The position numbers were made by a program, and so were the translations under genes. Of a stretch of 58,402 nt of DNA, positions 16,420 to 24,504 are shown piece by piece. Source of the stretch: a virus; IMG/VR virus record IMGVR_UViG_3300035701_000037, positions 1-58,402 of that record; one strand, 5' to 3'. The notes under the pieces are model-generated. The model saw only the letters and a list, made by a program, of their open reading frames with translations, ran no database searches and was not told where the DNA came from. The stretch's first letter is position 1, and every line of letters begins with the position of its first letter.

Positions 16420-16695
16420 ATGGCCATGGAGGTTGTGTTTTCAGCGAAGGTGCACGATGTGAATATCAAGGTCGTAGATGTGGGCAAGGATGCATTGCCC
16501 ACCCTTGCCGTGAACCTGGTCAACCGGGGCAGCGAATGTATCACCGATGCCCAGGACCTGCTGAACCTGCTCGGCAAGCGCGTAATCGTGACCCTGGTCC
16601 AGGAGCAGGGCGACCTGCCGTTCGACCAGGGCGGCGGCGAGGCGCAGGCGGAGATCCCCGCTGCTGCCGGGTCCGAGGAAGGCAACCCCGATTGA
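16420..16695 (+). CDS. small acidic protein, unknown
   Basis: 91 residues; ATG 16420 (or 16426) after aaaggagcg. A compact beta-rich N-terminal two thirds (VVFSAKVHDVNIKVVDVG) and an acidic Gly/Glu tail. The first four strands could form an OB- or Sm-like barrel, but I see no diagnostic motif. Coupled to the following zinc-finger gene by a one-base overlap. Function unknown. Confidence 0.6.
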   Translation: MAMEVVFSAKVHDVNIKVVDVGKDALPTLAVNLVNRGSECITDAQDLLNLLGKRVIVTLVQEQGDLPFDQGGGEAQAEIPAAAGSEEGNPD

Positions 16696-16928
16696 TGACC
16701 AGGCCGATTCCCAAATGCCGGTTCTGCGGCAAGGACCTGCGGCGCAGCAAGCGGCGCATTATCATCGAGGAGGGGCAGCGCGGAGAACGGGTCCGGTGGG
16801 CTTGCTGCGGTAGCGCCAAATGCCTCGATGAGTTTGCCTCTTGCGGCCGGATCCCGGGCATGCCGGGGTTCGGCATCCTGGTCCTTGGCGCAACCAAGGA
16901 TGCGGCCGCGGCCAGGAGGCGCAGATGA
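16695..16928 (+). CDS. zinc-finger protein ending in a capsid-derived segment
   Basis: 77 residues; ATG shares its A with the previous stop. CRFCGKDL (about 8-15) and CCGSAKC (about 37-43) make a zinc finger. From PGMPGFGILVLGATKDAA to the basic end, the sequence is the same as residues near the C-terminus of the major capsid protein at 37664; the DNA matches in 55 of 57 bases (16852-16908 with 38514-38570). The tail is therefore probably acquired by internal copying. Function of the zinc finger unknown. Confidence 0.65.
   Translation: MTRPIPKCRFCGKDLRRSKRRIIIEEGQRGERVRWACCGSAKCLDEFASCGRIPGMPGFGILVLGATKDAAAARRRR
16852..16908 (+). repeat. 57-bp copy of major capsid gene segment (early copy)
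   Basis: Matches 38514-38570 with two substitutions (c/g and g/a) and is read in the same frame at both places. The surrounding genes are unrelated, so this is a local duplication and not paralogy of whole genes. Confidence 0.9.
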
Positions 16929-17200
16929 GCGCCGGCGTCATGGATCTGGAGATCGTCCAGGCCGATGGCGCGACCTGGTTCGAGTTCACCTGGCTGGGGC
17001 GCGGCGACGAGTGGCGCGAGGCCCTGGATCTGCTGAAGCAGTGGATCCCGCCAGCAGCCAGGTCGTTCGATCCGGAGACCAGGCGATGGCGAGTCCGCGG
17101 CGATTACGAGCCCGGGCTCTGCCAGATCTTCGGCAACTTCGCGGCGGCGCTGGATGCAGTGCGCAGCCAACTGAATCTGTTCGGCGGAGGGGCATCATGA
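16925..17200 (+). CDS. small protein with IPxxxRxxDPxxxxW motif
   Basis: 91 residues, ATGA overlap on both sides. Contains LLKQWIPPAARSFDPETRRW (about 38-57), the short IP-R-DPETRxW pattern found in HARP-like and other small phage domains that contact nucleic acid or helicases. No catalytic residues seen. Likely an accessory replication/recombination protein; uncertain. Confidence 0.6.
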   Translation: MSAGVMDLEIVQADGATWFEFTWLGRGDEWREALDLLKQWIPPAARSFDPETRRWRVRGDYEPGLCQIFGNFAAALDAVRSQLNLFGGGAS

Positions 17201-17490
17201 GCAAATGGATCGCGGCGAGATGGGAGGGGATCGTATTCGGCGGCGCGGGCATCATCGCCATGGCCTACGTCTTCGGCTATGTGCTGTGGCAATTCCTGAA
17301 CTTCATCTGGGGCCCGGGCCCCGCATGGGCAGTGACCCTGGGCGTCTGGATCGGCCCGGCCGCCGGATTCGTCGTTGGGCGATATCCGCTCCGCGGTTGC
17401 CCCGGATGCAAATCGCGCGAGGCGGTGATGCGGATGCTGTACCTGAGATTACACGATGATCCCGTGCGGGAGGTGACGAAAGTGACATAG
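17197..17490 (+). CDS. small membrane protein, two TM segments
   Basis: 97 residues, ATGA overlap with the previous gene. Two transmembrane segments: about 12-33 (VFGGAGIIAMAYVFGYVL) and 44-62 (AWAVTLGVWIGPAAGFVVG). The cytoplasmic-like tail carries a CPGCK pair. No holin-like neighbours; sits in the replication block. Function unknown. Confidence 0.6.
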   Translation: MSKWIAARWEGIVFGGAGIIAMAYVFGYVLWQFLNFIWGPGPAWAVTLGVWIGPAAGFVVGRYPLRGCPGCKSREAVMRMLYLRLHDDPVREVTKVT

Positions 17491-17564
17491 GCACAACCCC
17501 AGAGATACAAGACCAATCCCCGGCACGATAATGATGGACCGTCGACGCGCGAGAGGATGCAATC

Positions 17565-18611
17565 ATGGCAAAACGGGGCGGATGGTTCCGCATGTACTCC
17601 GAGATTCTGTCGGACGCGAAGATCGCGAGGCTCCGCGATCTCGAATTTCGGGTCTGGGTCTGCGCCCTCGCTTTCTGCAACCAGTCCCCCGCGCGTCTCC
17701 GCCGTGGAGGCTTCCTCTACCACTCGCCGGGGTTCCCCGTAACCGCCGAGGACTTCGCGCGCATTCTGCACAAGCCGCTCTCGAAAATCACAAAGGCCCT
17801 CGATGGATTGTCCAAGGTCGGCGGCGATTCGCCGCTGCTCGCATGCAAGAAGGGAGTCTATCAAATCCCGTCTTGGCGGAAACGCCAAGACCTGCAGGCC
17901 CAGGGTGAGCTTGCCGAGGAGCAAGATGGAGAGGGCAACGAGGACCCGGAAAAGTGCCGTGCCGGTGACAAATCCGTGACGGAACCGTGCCAGTCTGGTG
18001 ACAGCCTGGTGACAGAAACGGCCAGGTCTCTCGCGCGCGCGCGCGTTGAAGACTTAGACTTAGACAGAGACAAAGGAAGCAGCCGGCCACAGCCGCCTGC
18101 CGCAGGGCCTGCTCCGCAGCAATGCTCCTGGTGCGGCAACCCGATGGACCCCGCAGACGAGGCGAAGCCAGGGGCCCAGCGCCTCATGCAGGTCTACCAC
18201 GACGCCTGGCGGCGGCGCTATGGCGAATGCCCGGTCATCGAGCCAGTGGACTTCAAGCTTGCAAAAGGACTCCTCAGACGCGGGCAATTCGAGCAGGTGA
18301 GAGCCGTGGTGAAGCACGGACTGGACTCGGAGGATGGGTTCCTGCTCAAGACGGCCCATACATTCCGGGTCCTGGCTAGCCAGTTCGTCGGCATTCAGCA
18401 AGCCTTCAAAAAGGGGATGCCCTACGGCTCGCGTGCCCAAGGGAGCGAAGCGGCAGGGGCAGGGGCAGCGGCAGGAGCTGAATTGGAGGGACGGGCGGAT
18501 GTCGAGCGGGCACGCGGCTGGCGAAAGCGGCGGCTGCTGGAGCAAACCGAAACAAAAGCCGCAAAGGCCGGGCTCCCCGTCGATCCTACAGGGCTAGTGA
18601 AGCCGTTGTGA
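17565..18611 (+). CDS. phage replisome organizer / replication initiator
   Basis: 348 residues, ATG 17565 with agaggatg upstream. The N-terminus (GWFRMYSEILSDAKIARLRD...WVCALAFCNQ) and the winged-helix that follows (AEDFARILHKPLSKITKALDGL) are typical of phage replisome organizers, which bind the origin and load the helicase. A low-complexity acidic bridge (EDLDLDRDKG) follows a run of alternating g/c at 18030-18046. A small zinc pair (CSWCGNP) and a helical C-terminal helicase-contact domain complete it. An origin is often inside such a gene; I see no clear iterons. No helicase loader of another type is seen nearby. Confidence 0.75.
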   Translation: MAKRGGWFRMYSEILSDAKIARLRDLEFRVWVCALAFCNQSPARLRRGGFLYHSPGFPVTAEDFARILHKPLSKITKALDGLSKVGGDSPLLACKKGVYQIPSWRKRQDLQAQGELAEEQDGEGNEDPEKCRAGDKSVTEPCQSGDSLVTETARSLARARVEDLDLDRDKGSSRPQPPAAGPAPQQCSWCGNPMDPADEAKPGAQRLMQVYHDAWRRRYGECPVIEPVDFKLAKGLLRRGQFEQVRAVVKHGLDSEDGFLLKTAHTFRVLASQFVGIQQAFKKGMPYGSRAQGSEAAGAGAAAGAELEGRADVERARGWRKRRLLEQTETKAAKAGLPVDPTGLVKPL

Positions 18612-18666
18612 TTACGCATGGCATGGCGAGGCATGGGAAGAGAGTCCAACAGGGAGGCCATAAGCC

Positions 18667-18888
18667 ATGTCCGAGCCTTTTCAGATCCAGATCAGCGACA
18701 CCCAGGCGATCGCGGTCCTGGAGTGCATCCTCATCGCGGTCCGCCGGTCGGAGAACCGCGGGCCATGCGCATCGTTGGCCAAGGAGTGGGCCGGCGGTCT
18801 GGCCAGGACGCTATTCGAGCGCAAGGTCATCCCACAGGGCACCGCCGACGAGTGGCGGCGCGAGTTGCTGGGGGAGGGCGCGGCGTGA
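18667..18888 (+). CDS. small helical protein, unknown
   Basis: 73 residues; ATG preceded by acagggaggccataagcc. Helical, with no zinc site or membrane segment. It lies between the replisome organizer and the HerA-like ATPase. No family recognised. Confidence 0.55.
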   Translation: MSEPFQIQISDTQAIAVLECILIAVRRSENRGPCASLAKEWAGGLARTLFERKVIPQGTADEWRRELLGEGAA

Positions 18889-18907
18889 CGCCGCGCGGAT
18901 ATGAATC

Positions 18908-19147
18908 ATGAGACGAATCGTATCGCCAATCACACCGTTCAAGCCTTACATCGTGCGCCGGCATACCGCGCTCGGCGGCTGCCAGGTGCTGTTTCCACTG
19001 GCGCTGCTGGACAAGTTAGTCTACTCGGCGTTGGGCGTGGCGCTCGCCCGGCTGGACCAGGAACACTGCAGGGGTAACCTGGCTTTCGGCATGGACGAAC
19101 TGATGCGCGAAGTGACCCAGAAACTTGAAAACCTGGAGAAGCGATGA
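18908..19147 (+). CDS. small protein, unknown
   Basis: 79 residues, ATG; the stop overlaps the ATG of the HerA-like gene by four bases. Its middle (LGGCQVLFPLALLDKLVYSALGVALARLDQE) resembles residues 15-45 of the protein at 23491 (DGCSQVLIPLAELNNLVIELV), so the two may share a short domain. Function unknown. Confidence 0.55.
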   Translation: MRRIVSPITPFKPYIVRRHTALGGCQVLFPLALLDKLVYSALGVALARLDQEHCRGNLAFGMDELMREVTQKLENLEKR

Positions 19148-20919
19148 CCCGGATTGAGATCGGCACGTCGGTCGCCAGCGGCAAGGCGGTGATGCTGGAT
19201 CTGCAGACGCTGGTGGCGACGCGGCTGCTCATCCAGGCGAACTCTGGCGGGGGCAAATCATACACGGTCCGGCGGATCGTCGAGCAGGCAGACGGCAAGA
19301 TCCAGATTCTCATCATTGACCCGGAGGGCGAGTTCTCCAGCCTGCGCGAGAAGTTCGCCTATGTGGTGGCCGGCAAGGGCGGCGACGTGGCGACCGAGCC
19401 GCGCATCGCCGCCCTCCTGGCCCAACGGCTACTCGACCTGAGAGCGAATGCGGTGCTCGATCTCTACGAGATGCGGCGCATGGCCGACCGGCGCGAGTTC
19501 GTGAAACTGTTCCTCGACGGGCTGATCAATAGCCCGAAGAACCTCTGGCACCCGGTCCTGGTGGTGATAGACGAATCACACGTGTACTGCCCCGAAGGCA
19601 AAGAATCCGAATCGAGCGATGCCGTCATCAGCCTCTGCCAACGGGGGCGCAAGCGCGGGTTCTGCGCCGTGCTGGCCACCCAGCGGCTTGCCAGTCTGAG
19701 CAAGGACGCGGCTGCGCAGTGCGGGAACGTGCTGATCGGCCCGACGACCCTGGACATTGACTGCAAACGGGCGGTGCAAGCCCTGGGCCTGTCGCGCGAG
19801 AAGCAGGCCGAGATGATCCGCCAGATGATGCGGCTGGATCCGGGGCAGTTTTTCTGCCTCGGTCGCGCCGTCTCGAACGAGATCACTCTCACCAAGATCG
19901 GCGGCGTGCAGACGCACCATCCGGAGGTTGCGATCGCGGGGAAGGTGGCCTTGGGCCCGCCCCCGCCGCCGGAGCGCGTGAAAGCCATGCTCCCGAAGCT
20001 CGGCGACCTGCCGAAAGAAGCCGATGAGGAAGCCGGCAGCGTCGCCGCCTTGCAGAGACGGGTCCGGGAACTGACGCACGAGCTCGCGGGGGCGAAGCGG
20101 GCGCCGGCAGCGCGCACGGCTGATCGAGCGGCGACGGAGGGAGCGCATACGGCCGAGCAGGTCAAACGCGCGGTGGAAGCGGCCCGCCGCGACTACGACC
20201 GGCAATTTATCGCGTTTACGCAACGCGTAAACTTTGACGTGCGGAAGATGCAGACAGCGCTGCGAAAGGTCGCGGAGATCGCCTCCGCAGCGACTGGCAT
20301 TGAATTGCCTGTGGCCGCTGCCACATCGCCCCTCCCCGCGCATCGGGACTTGCCGGCCCTTCGCCCTGCGCCGCTGCCGGCACCTCGGCCGGCCCGCGAA
20401 AAGGAATTGACGAATTTGTCAAATCGTCAATCGGACGATGCAGACCCGGAATCGCTCGGCAAGGGCGCTCTGAAAATGCTCAAAGTCCTGGCGCAGGGCT
20501 CGCCAATCCGGCTGAGCCGCAGCCAACTGGGAACACTGGCGGGCTACACCGCCAGCGGAGGCACGTTCGGAAATTACTTCAGCCAACTGCGCAGGGCCGC
20601 TTTGATCGCGGAAGATGCCCAGGGCGTCTTCGCAACGGAGGAGGGCATCGAGCGGGCGGGCGCGGTTCCGCCCGCGCCGGAGACGCACGAGGAGATCGTG
20701 GCTATGTGGCGCGCCAATCTGCCGGCGGGCCCCATGAAGATGCTGGATATTCTGCTCAAGTGCTGGCCGGATTGGCTGACCAGGGAAGAACTGGGCGGGA
20801 GCTCGGGTTACACCGCCAGCGGCGGGACATTTGGGAACTACCTCTCGATACTACGCCGGAACGGTTTGGTGGAGATCTCCGGCGGTGATCTGCGCGCGGC
20901 AGAGGCATTATTCCCATGA
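19144..20919 (+). CDS. HerA/FtsK-like DNA-pumping ATPase with two C-terminal winged helices
   Basis: 591 residues. Walker A ANSGGGKSYT (32-41), LIIDPEGEFSS (56-66), Walker B LVVIDESHVY (139-148) and an ATQR sensor (LATQRLASLS, about 177), the order of the HerA/DUF87 translocase family. A coiled coil follows (300-400). The C-terminus holds two copies of a winged helix: GYTASGGTFGNYFSQLRR and GYTASGGTFGNYLSILRR. HerA normally works with a nuclease (NurA) or in DNA transfer; here the next genes encode a zinc protein and a RuvC-like resolvase. Substrate and partner unknown. Confidence 0.85.
   Translation: MTRIEIGTSVASGKAVMLDLQTLVATRLLIQANSGGGKSYTVRRIVEQADGKIQILIIDPEGEFSSLREKFAYVVAGKGGDVATEPRIAALLAQRLLDLRANAVLDLYEMRRMADRREFVKLFLDGLINSPKNLWHPVLVVIDESHVYCPEGKESESSDAVISLCQRGRKRGFCAVLATQRLASLSKDAAAQCGNVLIGPTTLDIDCKRAVQALGLSREKQAEMIRQMMRLDPGQFFCLGRAVSNEITLTKIGGVQTHHPEVAIAGKVALGPPPPPERVKAMLPKLGDLPKEADEEAGSVAALQRRVRELTHELAGAKRAPAARTADRAATEGAHTAEQVKRAVEAARRDYDRQFIAFTQRVNFDVRKMQTALRKVAEIASAATGIELPVAAATSPLPAHRDLPALRPAPLPAPRPAREKELTNLSNRQSDDADPESLGKGALKMLKVLAQGSPIRLSRSQLGTLAGYTASGGTFGNYFSQLRRAALIAEDAQGVFATEEGIERAGAVPPAPETHEEIVAMWRANLPAGPMKMLDILLKCWPDWLTREELGGSSGYTASGGTFGNYLSILRRNGLVEISGGDLRAAEALFP
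20214..20232 (+). repeat. inverted repeat GTTTACGC-AAC-GCGTAAAC inside herA-like gene
   Basis: An 8-bp perfect inverted repeat with a 3-base centre, inside coding sequence. Short enough to be chance, but AT-rich for its surroundings and of operator size. Confidence 0.35.
20406..20431 (+). repeat. inverted repeat ATTGACG-N12-CGTCAAT with inner GTCAA half-site
   Basis: Seven-base arms at 20406-20412 and 20425-20431; the centre (aatttgtcaaat) is itself near-palindromic, giving three TTGAC/GTCAA half-sites in 26 bases. It lies in the linker before the winged helices of the HerA-like ATPase. Confidence 0.35.
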
Positions 20920-21191
20920 CCATGCGATATCCGCAAGGCGCCGTGGTGGCAAGGTGCCCGCTGTGCGAGAAGCCGGTCGCATCCTTCATCGACCCCGGCG
21001 GCAGCCTCACTGTGCTGGTCAGGTTGCCGACGCCCGAGGGCCTGGTGGTCTCTTGGATTCACTGGGACTGCCTAGCGACGGCAGCGCCGTATCTCTACCG
21101 GCTTCTATACGATCCGCAAGCAGCGGCCATGGCCAAGATCGCTGAGGCGCGGGTTGCGCAGGGTCGGCCGGCCGATGTGAGGTTGAATTGA
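20916..21191 (+). CDS. small zinc-ribbon-like protein
   Basis: 91 residues; ATG overlaps the HerA-like stop. CPLC (about 14-17) and a later WDC supply possible zinc ligands, with a beta-rich centre (SLTVLVRLPTPEGLVVSWIHWDCL). Common type of small phage protein between replication genes; function unknown. Confidence 0.6.
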   Translation: MTMRYPQGAVVARCPLCEKPVASFIDPGGSLTVLVRLPTPEGLVVSWIHWDCLATAAPYLYRLLYDPQAAAMAKIAEARVAQGRPADVRLN

Positions 21192-21730
21192 TGAGGGCGC
21201 TTGGCATAGATCTCGGGCGCCCGGGCGGACTCGCCCTGCTGTCGGATGACCAGCGGGGCAAGCCGCGATGCCTGGCGATGATCGAAGTGCCGCGGCGGAT
21301 CAGCGACCTCGATTATCAGAAACTGATGCACTGGTTCATGAAGGCACACAAGCCGGATGTCATCGCGGCTGAACGTCCGGGGCATTGGGGCCGGGCGGTC
21401 ATCGGGATGAGCCAGTCGCGTGACGACGCTCTGGCCACCGCCGCGGCCCAAGCCCTGCAGATTCCCTACCGGCATTTCGAGCCGCATCACATCAAGGCGA
21501 TGGTCGCTGCCGATGGCCACGCGAGCAAACGAGCAGTGAAGGATGCGATCCGGGACCTGGTGCAGATCGAGGATAGCAACGAACATATAAGCGATGCCGC
21601 GGCGATCGCACTCGTGGCACTGAAGGGCCCGCCGGCGGGGAACAGGGCGGCCACCAGGCCGAAAGCCCAACCCGCGGGCACGTGGCGCGAAAAACCAGGC
21701 AACCCGCAGGGACGGCGCAGGCCGAAGTGA
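21191..21730 (+). CDS. RuvC-like Holliday junction resolvase
   Basis: 179 residues from ATG 21191 (a TTG one codon upstream is in frame). RNase H-fold resolvase residues are in order: D7 (GIDLGRPGG), E61 (IAAERPG), the VKKAVTG-type helix (KAMVAADGHASKRAV, 102-116) and D135 (ISDAAAIAL). It would resolve four-way junctions made during replication or recombination, complementing the SbcCD-like and HerA-like proteins encoded nearby. A basic, Pro-rich tail follows residue 150. Confidence 0.85.
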   Translation: MRALGIDLGRPGGLALLSDDQRGKPRCLAMIEVPRRISDLDYQKLMHWFMKAHKPDVIAAERPGHWGRAVIGMSQSRDDALATAAAQALQIPYRHFEPHHIKAMVAADGHASKRAVKDAIRDLVQIEDSNEHISDAAAIALVALKGPPAGNRAATRPKAQPAGTWREKPGNPQGRRRPK

Positions 21731-21753
21731 GCGAACTTAGGGAGGACGCAAGA

Positions 21754-21769
21754 GGCGGCTTCGGCCGCC
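21754..21769 (+). promoter_or_regulatory. UUCG-capped hairpin before secreted-protein gene
   Basis: GGCGGC-TTCG-GCCGCC, a 6-bp stem with the very stable UUCG tetraloop, in the gap 21731-21808. It lacks a T run, so it is more likely an RNA stability or processing element than an intrinsic terminator. Confidence 0.45.
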
Positions 21770-21808
21770 GCAAAATAATGCCCGAGAGGGCGCAAGAGAG
21801 GAGCAGTA

Positions 21809-22345
21809 ATGAGAAGCAAGTGGCAGCAACGAGCAGCAACCATGATGGCAACAGCGGTATTGGCGCTGGCAGTCCTCGCCGGGCCCGCCGGCCTTGAGGC
21901 GCAGGCTGCGACAACCACGGAGCCGGGCGTGACGGCAGCGGTGGGTCTCTCGCCAGCGACTGCGAGCGCACCCGGAACGGTGACGACAACCCGTACGGTG
22001 ACCCTGACGAATGCGAACCTTGATGCGACGACGACTAGCACCTTCAATCTGGGCATCAAGGTAGGAGTTACGCCCACGGGAGTGCCTGTCCCGGTGGACG
22101 CCATCTTCATAAGCACAGTCACGGTGCTGGGCGCGAGGAACGGGCGGCTTCTGACGATGTTGGTGCCCACGGGGACCGTATTCGTCCTGGCCAGTCTGAA
22201 ACTGAATGGCGTGGCGCAGGCGGACCCGACAATCAGCGCGGGATCGTACACAGTGACCCTGAATCTGCCGGCGGCAGCGAATGCTTCCACGCCGTCGGTG
22301 ACGACAGTTCTGGATAAGGTGCAGGTTACTACGCCAAACCCTTAA
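21809..22345 (+). CDS. predicted secreted Thr-rich protein
   Basis: 178 residues, ATG with gagaggagcag upstream. A classic signal peptide: basic start (MRSKWQQR), hydrophobic core (MMATAVLALAVLAGPAG), AQA cleavage near residue 33. The mature part is Thr/Val/Ala-rich beta sheet without Cys, resembling exported beta-sandwich proteins. It stands out in a block of DNA enzymes and could be a lysogenic-conversion or envelope-acting cargo gene. No family recognised. Confidence 0.7.
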   Translation: MRSKWQQRAATMMATAVLALAVLAGPAGLEAQAATTTEPGVTAAVGLSPATASAPGTVTTTRTVTLTNANLDATTTSTFNLGIKVGVTPTGVPVPVDAIFISTVTVLGARNGRLLTMLVPTGTVFVLASLKLNGVAQADPTISAGSYTVTLNLPAAANASTPSVTTVLDKVQVTTPNP

Positions 22346-22349
22346 TAAC

Positions 22350-22386
22350 GTCGGCCCGTTATATGACCTTCTGGACGCGGGCCGAC
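22350..22386 (+). terminator. hairpin after secreted-protein gene
   Basis: Perfect 9-bp stem gtcggcccg (22350-22358) with cgggccgac (22378-22386), 19-base loop, four bases after the stop. No T run follows, so factor-independent termination is doubtful; it may be a leader structure of the methyltransferase mRNA. Confidence 0.4.
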
Positions 22387-22445
22387 TGGCGACTCGAGGG
22401 CACGCCGCAGGCAATGTGGACGATGGATGTAGTGGGCATAGTAGA

Positions 22446-23498
22446 ATGATGTGCCGGCGATGGAAGGGATTCGAGGCTCTCCCCGCATATTTTGGCGGGA
22501 AGAGGCGGCTCTGCGGCAGCATCTTCCGGCAGATCGCGCGCGCATATCCACGCGAGACCTGGCGGCGCCTGCGTTTCGTGGATCCATTCCTCGGGGGCGG
22601 GAGCGTCAGCCTCTACGCAAAACTGCTGGGATTCGAAGTCCTTTGCGGCGATCTGGCATGGCGGAGCGCCGTCATCGGCAAAGCCCTCATCGAGAACAGT
22701 CGCCAGCGGATCGGGGCGGCGGAGATCGTTTCCCTCTTCGTTCCTGTCGCGGGTGCCGGCACCATGATCCAGGAGCGCTTCTCTCCGCAACATTTCAATC
22801 CGGAGGCCGCGTCTTTCCTCGACAACGCCATCGCTGCGGCGCGGCAGATCCCCGAGGCGACGAAGCGCGCGCTGATCGAGCTCCTGCTGGTCAAGTATAT
22901 CTTCGCGCTGCGGCCGCACAGTAAGTTCTCATCGCCGGGTGCATTCAATCGGCCGTTCGCCGAAGGCCGCTGGGACGATATCAAGCCCACCTACAAGGCG
23001 GCGGTGGCCAGCAACGCGGTGCATCCGCTCTTGGTGCTCCAGCGCCTGGCCCCGAAAGTGAACGCCGGGGTCTTCCCGGGAACGCAACCTTGCCGGGCGA
23101 TGCATGCCGAGGCCCTGGAAACGATCGGAGCCGGCGAGGGCGCCGACGTGCTCTACCTGGATCCGCCTTACGGCGGCACGCTGGCCTACGAGAAGGAATA
23201 TCAAGTGCTCGATGAGATCTTCGGCGAGCAGATCGTGCGCAGCCCCTACTCGGCGCGCGACGGCCTGGCATATTTCGGCGAGCTGCTCAGTCACTGTGAA
23301 TCCTATCGGCTCTGGGTGATCTCCTACGGCAATGCGGCTGCCACCCTGGACGAGGTCTTGGCCATGGTGCGGCGCCACCGGCCCGCCGAGGCGATCGAGA
23401 TTCGCTATGAGCACTTGGCGGCGGTGGCCAGGCAGAAGAAGCGCGAGGTCAACCGCGAATTCATCATCCTCGCGGGGAAAGGAGTGAGCTATGGATAG
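22446..23498 (+). CDS. DNA adenine methyltransferase, D12 class
   Basis: 350 residues from ATG 22446 (22449 also possible; ribosome site weak). D12-class motifs: AYFGGKRR (14-21) near the N-terminus, FVDPFLGGGS (44-53, SAM binding) and the catalytic LDPPYGG (DPPY 239-242). It would methylate adenine N6 in an unknown target. Phages use such enzymes against host restriction or to mark replication. No restriction partner is encoded nearby. The ParB-methyltransferase fusion at 27637 is a second methylase. Confidence 0.85.
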   Translation: MMCRRWKGFEALPAYFGGKRRLCGSIFRQIARAYPRETWRRLRFVDPFLGGGSVSLYAKLLGFEVLCGDLAWRSAVIGKALIENSRQRIGAAEIVSLFVPVAGAGTMIQERFSPQHFNPEAASFLDNAIAAARQIPEATKRALIELLLVKYIFALRPHSKFSSPGAFNRPFAEGRWDDIKPTYKAAVASNAVHPLLVLQRLAPKVNAGVFPGTQPCRAMHAEALETIGAGEGADVLYLDPPYGGTLAYEKEYQVLDEIFGEQIVRSPYSARDGLAYFGELLSHCESYRLWVISYGNAAATLDEVLAMVRRHRPAEAIEIRYEHLAAVARQKKREVNREFIILAGKGVSYG

Positions 23499-23808
23499 AC
23501 CGGAGCCATTCGCGATCGTATTCAGGCCCTGGATCGTGGACAGGGCCGATGGATGCTCCCAAGTACTGATCCCCCTGGCAGAACTCAATAACCTCGTCAT
23601 CGAACTGGTCGCCCGCGTAGCGGGAGAGGCGCGCTGTTACCGCATACAGTGCAACCGACGGCTCTGCCAGCCAGTGACGAGGACATGCAGGAAGTGCGGC
23701 CTGCCGTTCATGCCTTTCCGGCGCGATAATCGGTTCTGCTCCACGAAATGTAGGAACAGTTATTGGCAGAGACAACACCGGCAGCGGCTCAAGAGGGACT
23801 CCGCGTGA
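23491..23808 (+). CDS. small zinc-finger protein
   Basis: 105 residues; ATG overlaps the methyltransferase stop by eight bases, aaaggag upstream. Residues 20-45 resemble the small protein at 18908. The C-terminal half has a CRKCG...CSTKC zinc finger followed by basic WQRQHRQRLKR, the form of phage DNA-binding zinc proteins. Function unknown. Confidence 0.6.
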   Translation: MDRPEPFAIVFRPWIVDRADGCSQVLIPLAELNNLVIELVARVAGEARCYRIQCNRRLCQPVTRTCRKCGLPFMPFRRDNRFCSTKCRNSYWQRQHRQRLKRDSA

Positions 23809-24092
23809 ACGGCATCGGCAAGTCGGAACTTGAGGTGGGGACCTGGTGCATGGGGCAGATCATTGCCTGTCTGCGCGAGAATTCCATGGGCATCTCGCTG
23901 AAGGAGGTCTGGCGCTGGTGCTCCTACCGGGAGGGAGAAACCAAGGAGACTGGCTGGTCAGATTTCATGAGTGCATTCGACGCGCTGGAGCAACGCGAGA
24001 TCGTGAAGACCGACCGCGACGCCGGCGGGAACATCAAATGGGTCCTACGCGGTGAGAAATGGCCCGCTGAGAAGCGGGCCAGGAGGTCATAA
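23805..24092 (+). CDS. small winged-helix-like protein
   Basis: 95 residues from GTG 23805 (GTGA overlap, agaggga upstream); a TTG 42 bases earlier is in frame but less likely. The sequence (IIACLRENSMGISLKEVWRWC...AFDALEQREIVKTDRDAGGNIKWVL) reads as a winged helix. May regulate transcription or replication. The last codons contain the GAGA-loop hairpin. Confidence 0.55.
   Translation: MNGIGKSELEVGTWCMGQIIACLRENSMGISLKEVWRWCSYREGETKETGWSDFMSAFDALEQREIVKTDRDAGGNIKWVLRGEKWPAEKRARRS
24061..24080 (+). promoter_or_regulatory. GAGA-tetraloop hairpin overlapping gene end
   Basis: GGCCCGCT-GAGA-AGCGGGCC, a perfect 8-bp stem with a GNRA tetraloop. The aggaggt ribosome site of the next gene begins one base after it, so it could affect translation of 24097-24504. 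Confidence 0.5.
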
Positions 24093-24096
24093 CGAA

Positions 24097-24504
24097 ATGA
24101 ACCAAGTTGTATTGATGGTGGAGATGGGCGAGCAGAAAGAGGCCCTGAGCTTTCAGCACCGGCCCATTCTTTTCGATCTGGACAGCAGACCTGACTGCGC
24201 CAGGATGGGCGATTTGGTCCATAAGTATCCTTGGGAACCCTACTCAGCGGAACGATTCCCGCATCCAATACTGGCGGCGGAGTGGTTCATGCGCATGGGC
24301 AGAGGAGAACGCCCCGATACGGCCCAGCCAGCCGAGATTGACCTGCCAGCGGATGCCAGCGAGCGCGAAGTCTGCCTTGCCTGCGGCCAGTTTCGTGATC
24401 CTGATCATATAGGAGAGGCGGATGGGACCACCGGCGGTGCGTGCACCTGGTGCGGCCAGTTGTTCCCTGATGGGCACCCAAAGCGGGGCCCAATGGAGGA
24501 GTAG
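24097..24504 (+). CDS. protein with C-terminal zinc ribbon, unknown
   Basis: 135 residues, ATG with aggaggt nine bases upstream. N-terminal part is globular and of unknown type; the C-terminal third has CLACGQ...CTWCGQ, a four-Cys zinc ribbon. Last gene before a regulatory-looking gap. Function unknown. Confidence 0.6.
   Translation: MNQVVLMVEMGEQKEALSFQHRPILFDLDSRPDCARMGDLVHKYPWEPYSAERFPHPILAAEWFMRMGRGERPDTAQPAEIDLPADASEREVCLACGQFRDPDHIGEADGTTGGACTWCGQLFPDGHPKRGPMEE

Noticed and set aside
18030-18046. Alternating gc run as origin element
   Set aside because: It is a coding low-complexity stretch in the replisome organizer; no iterons or AT-rich unwinding region accompany it.
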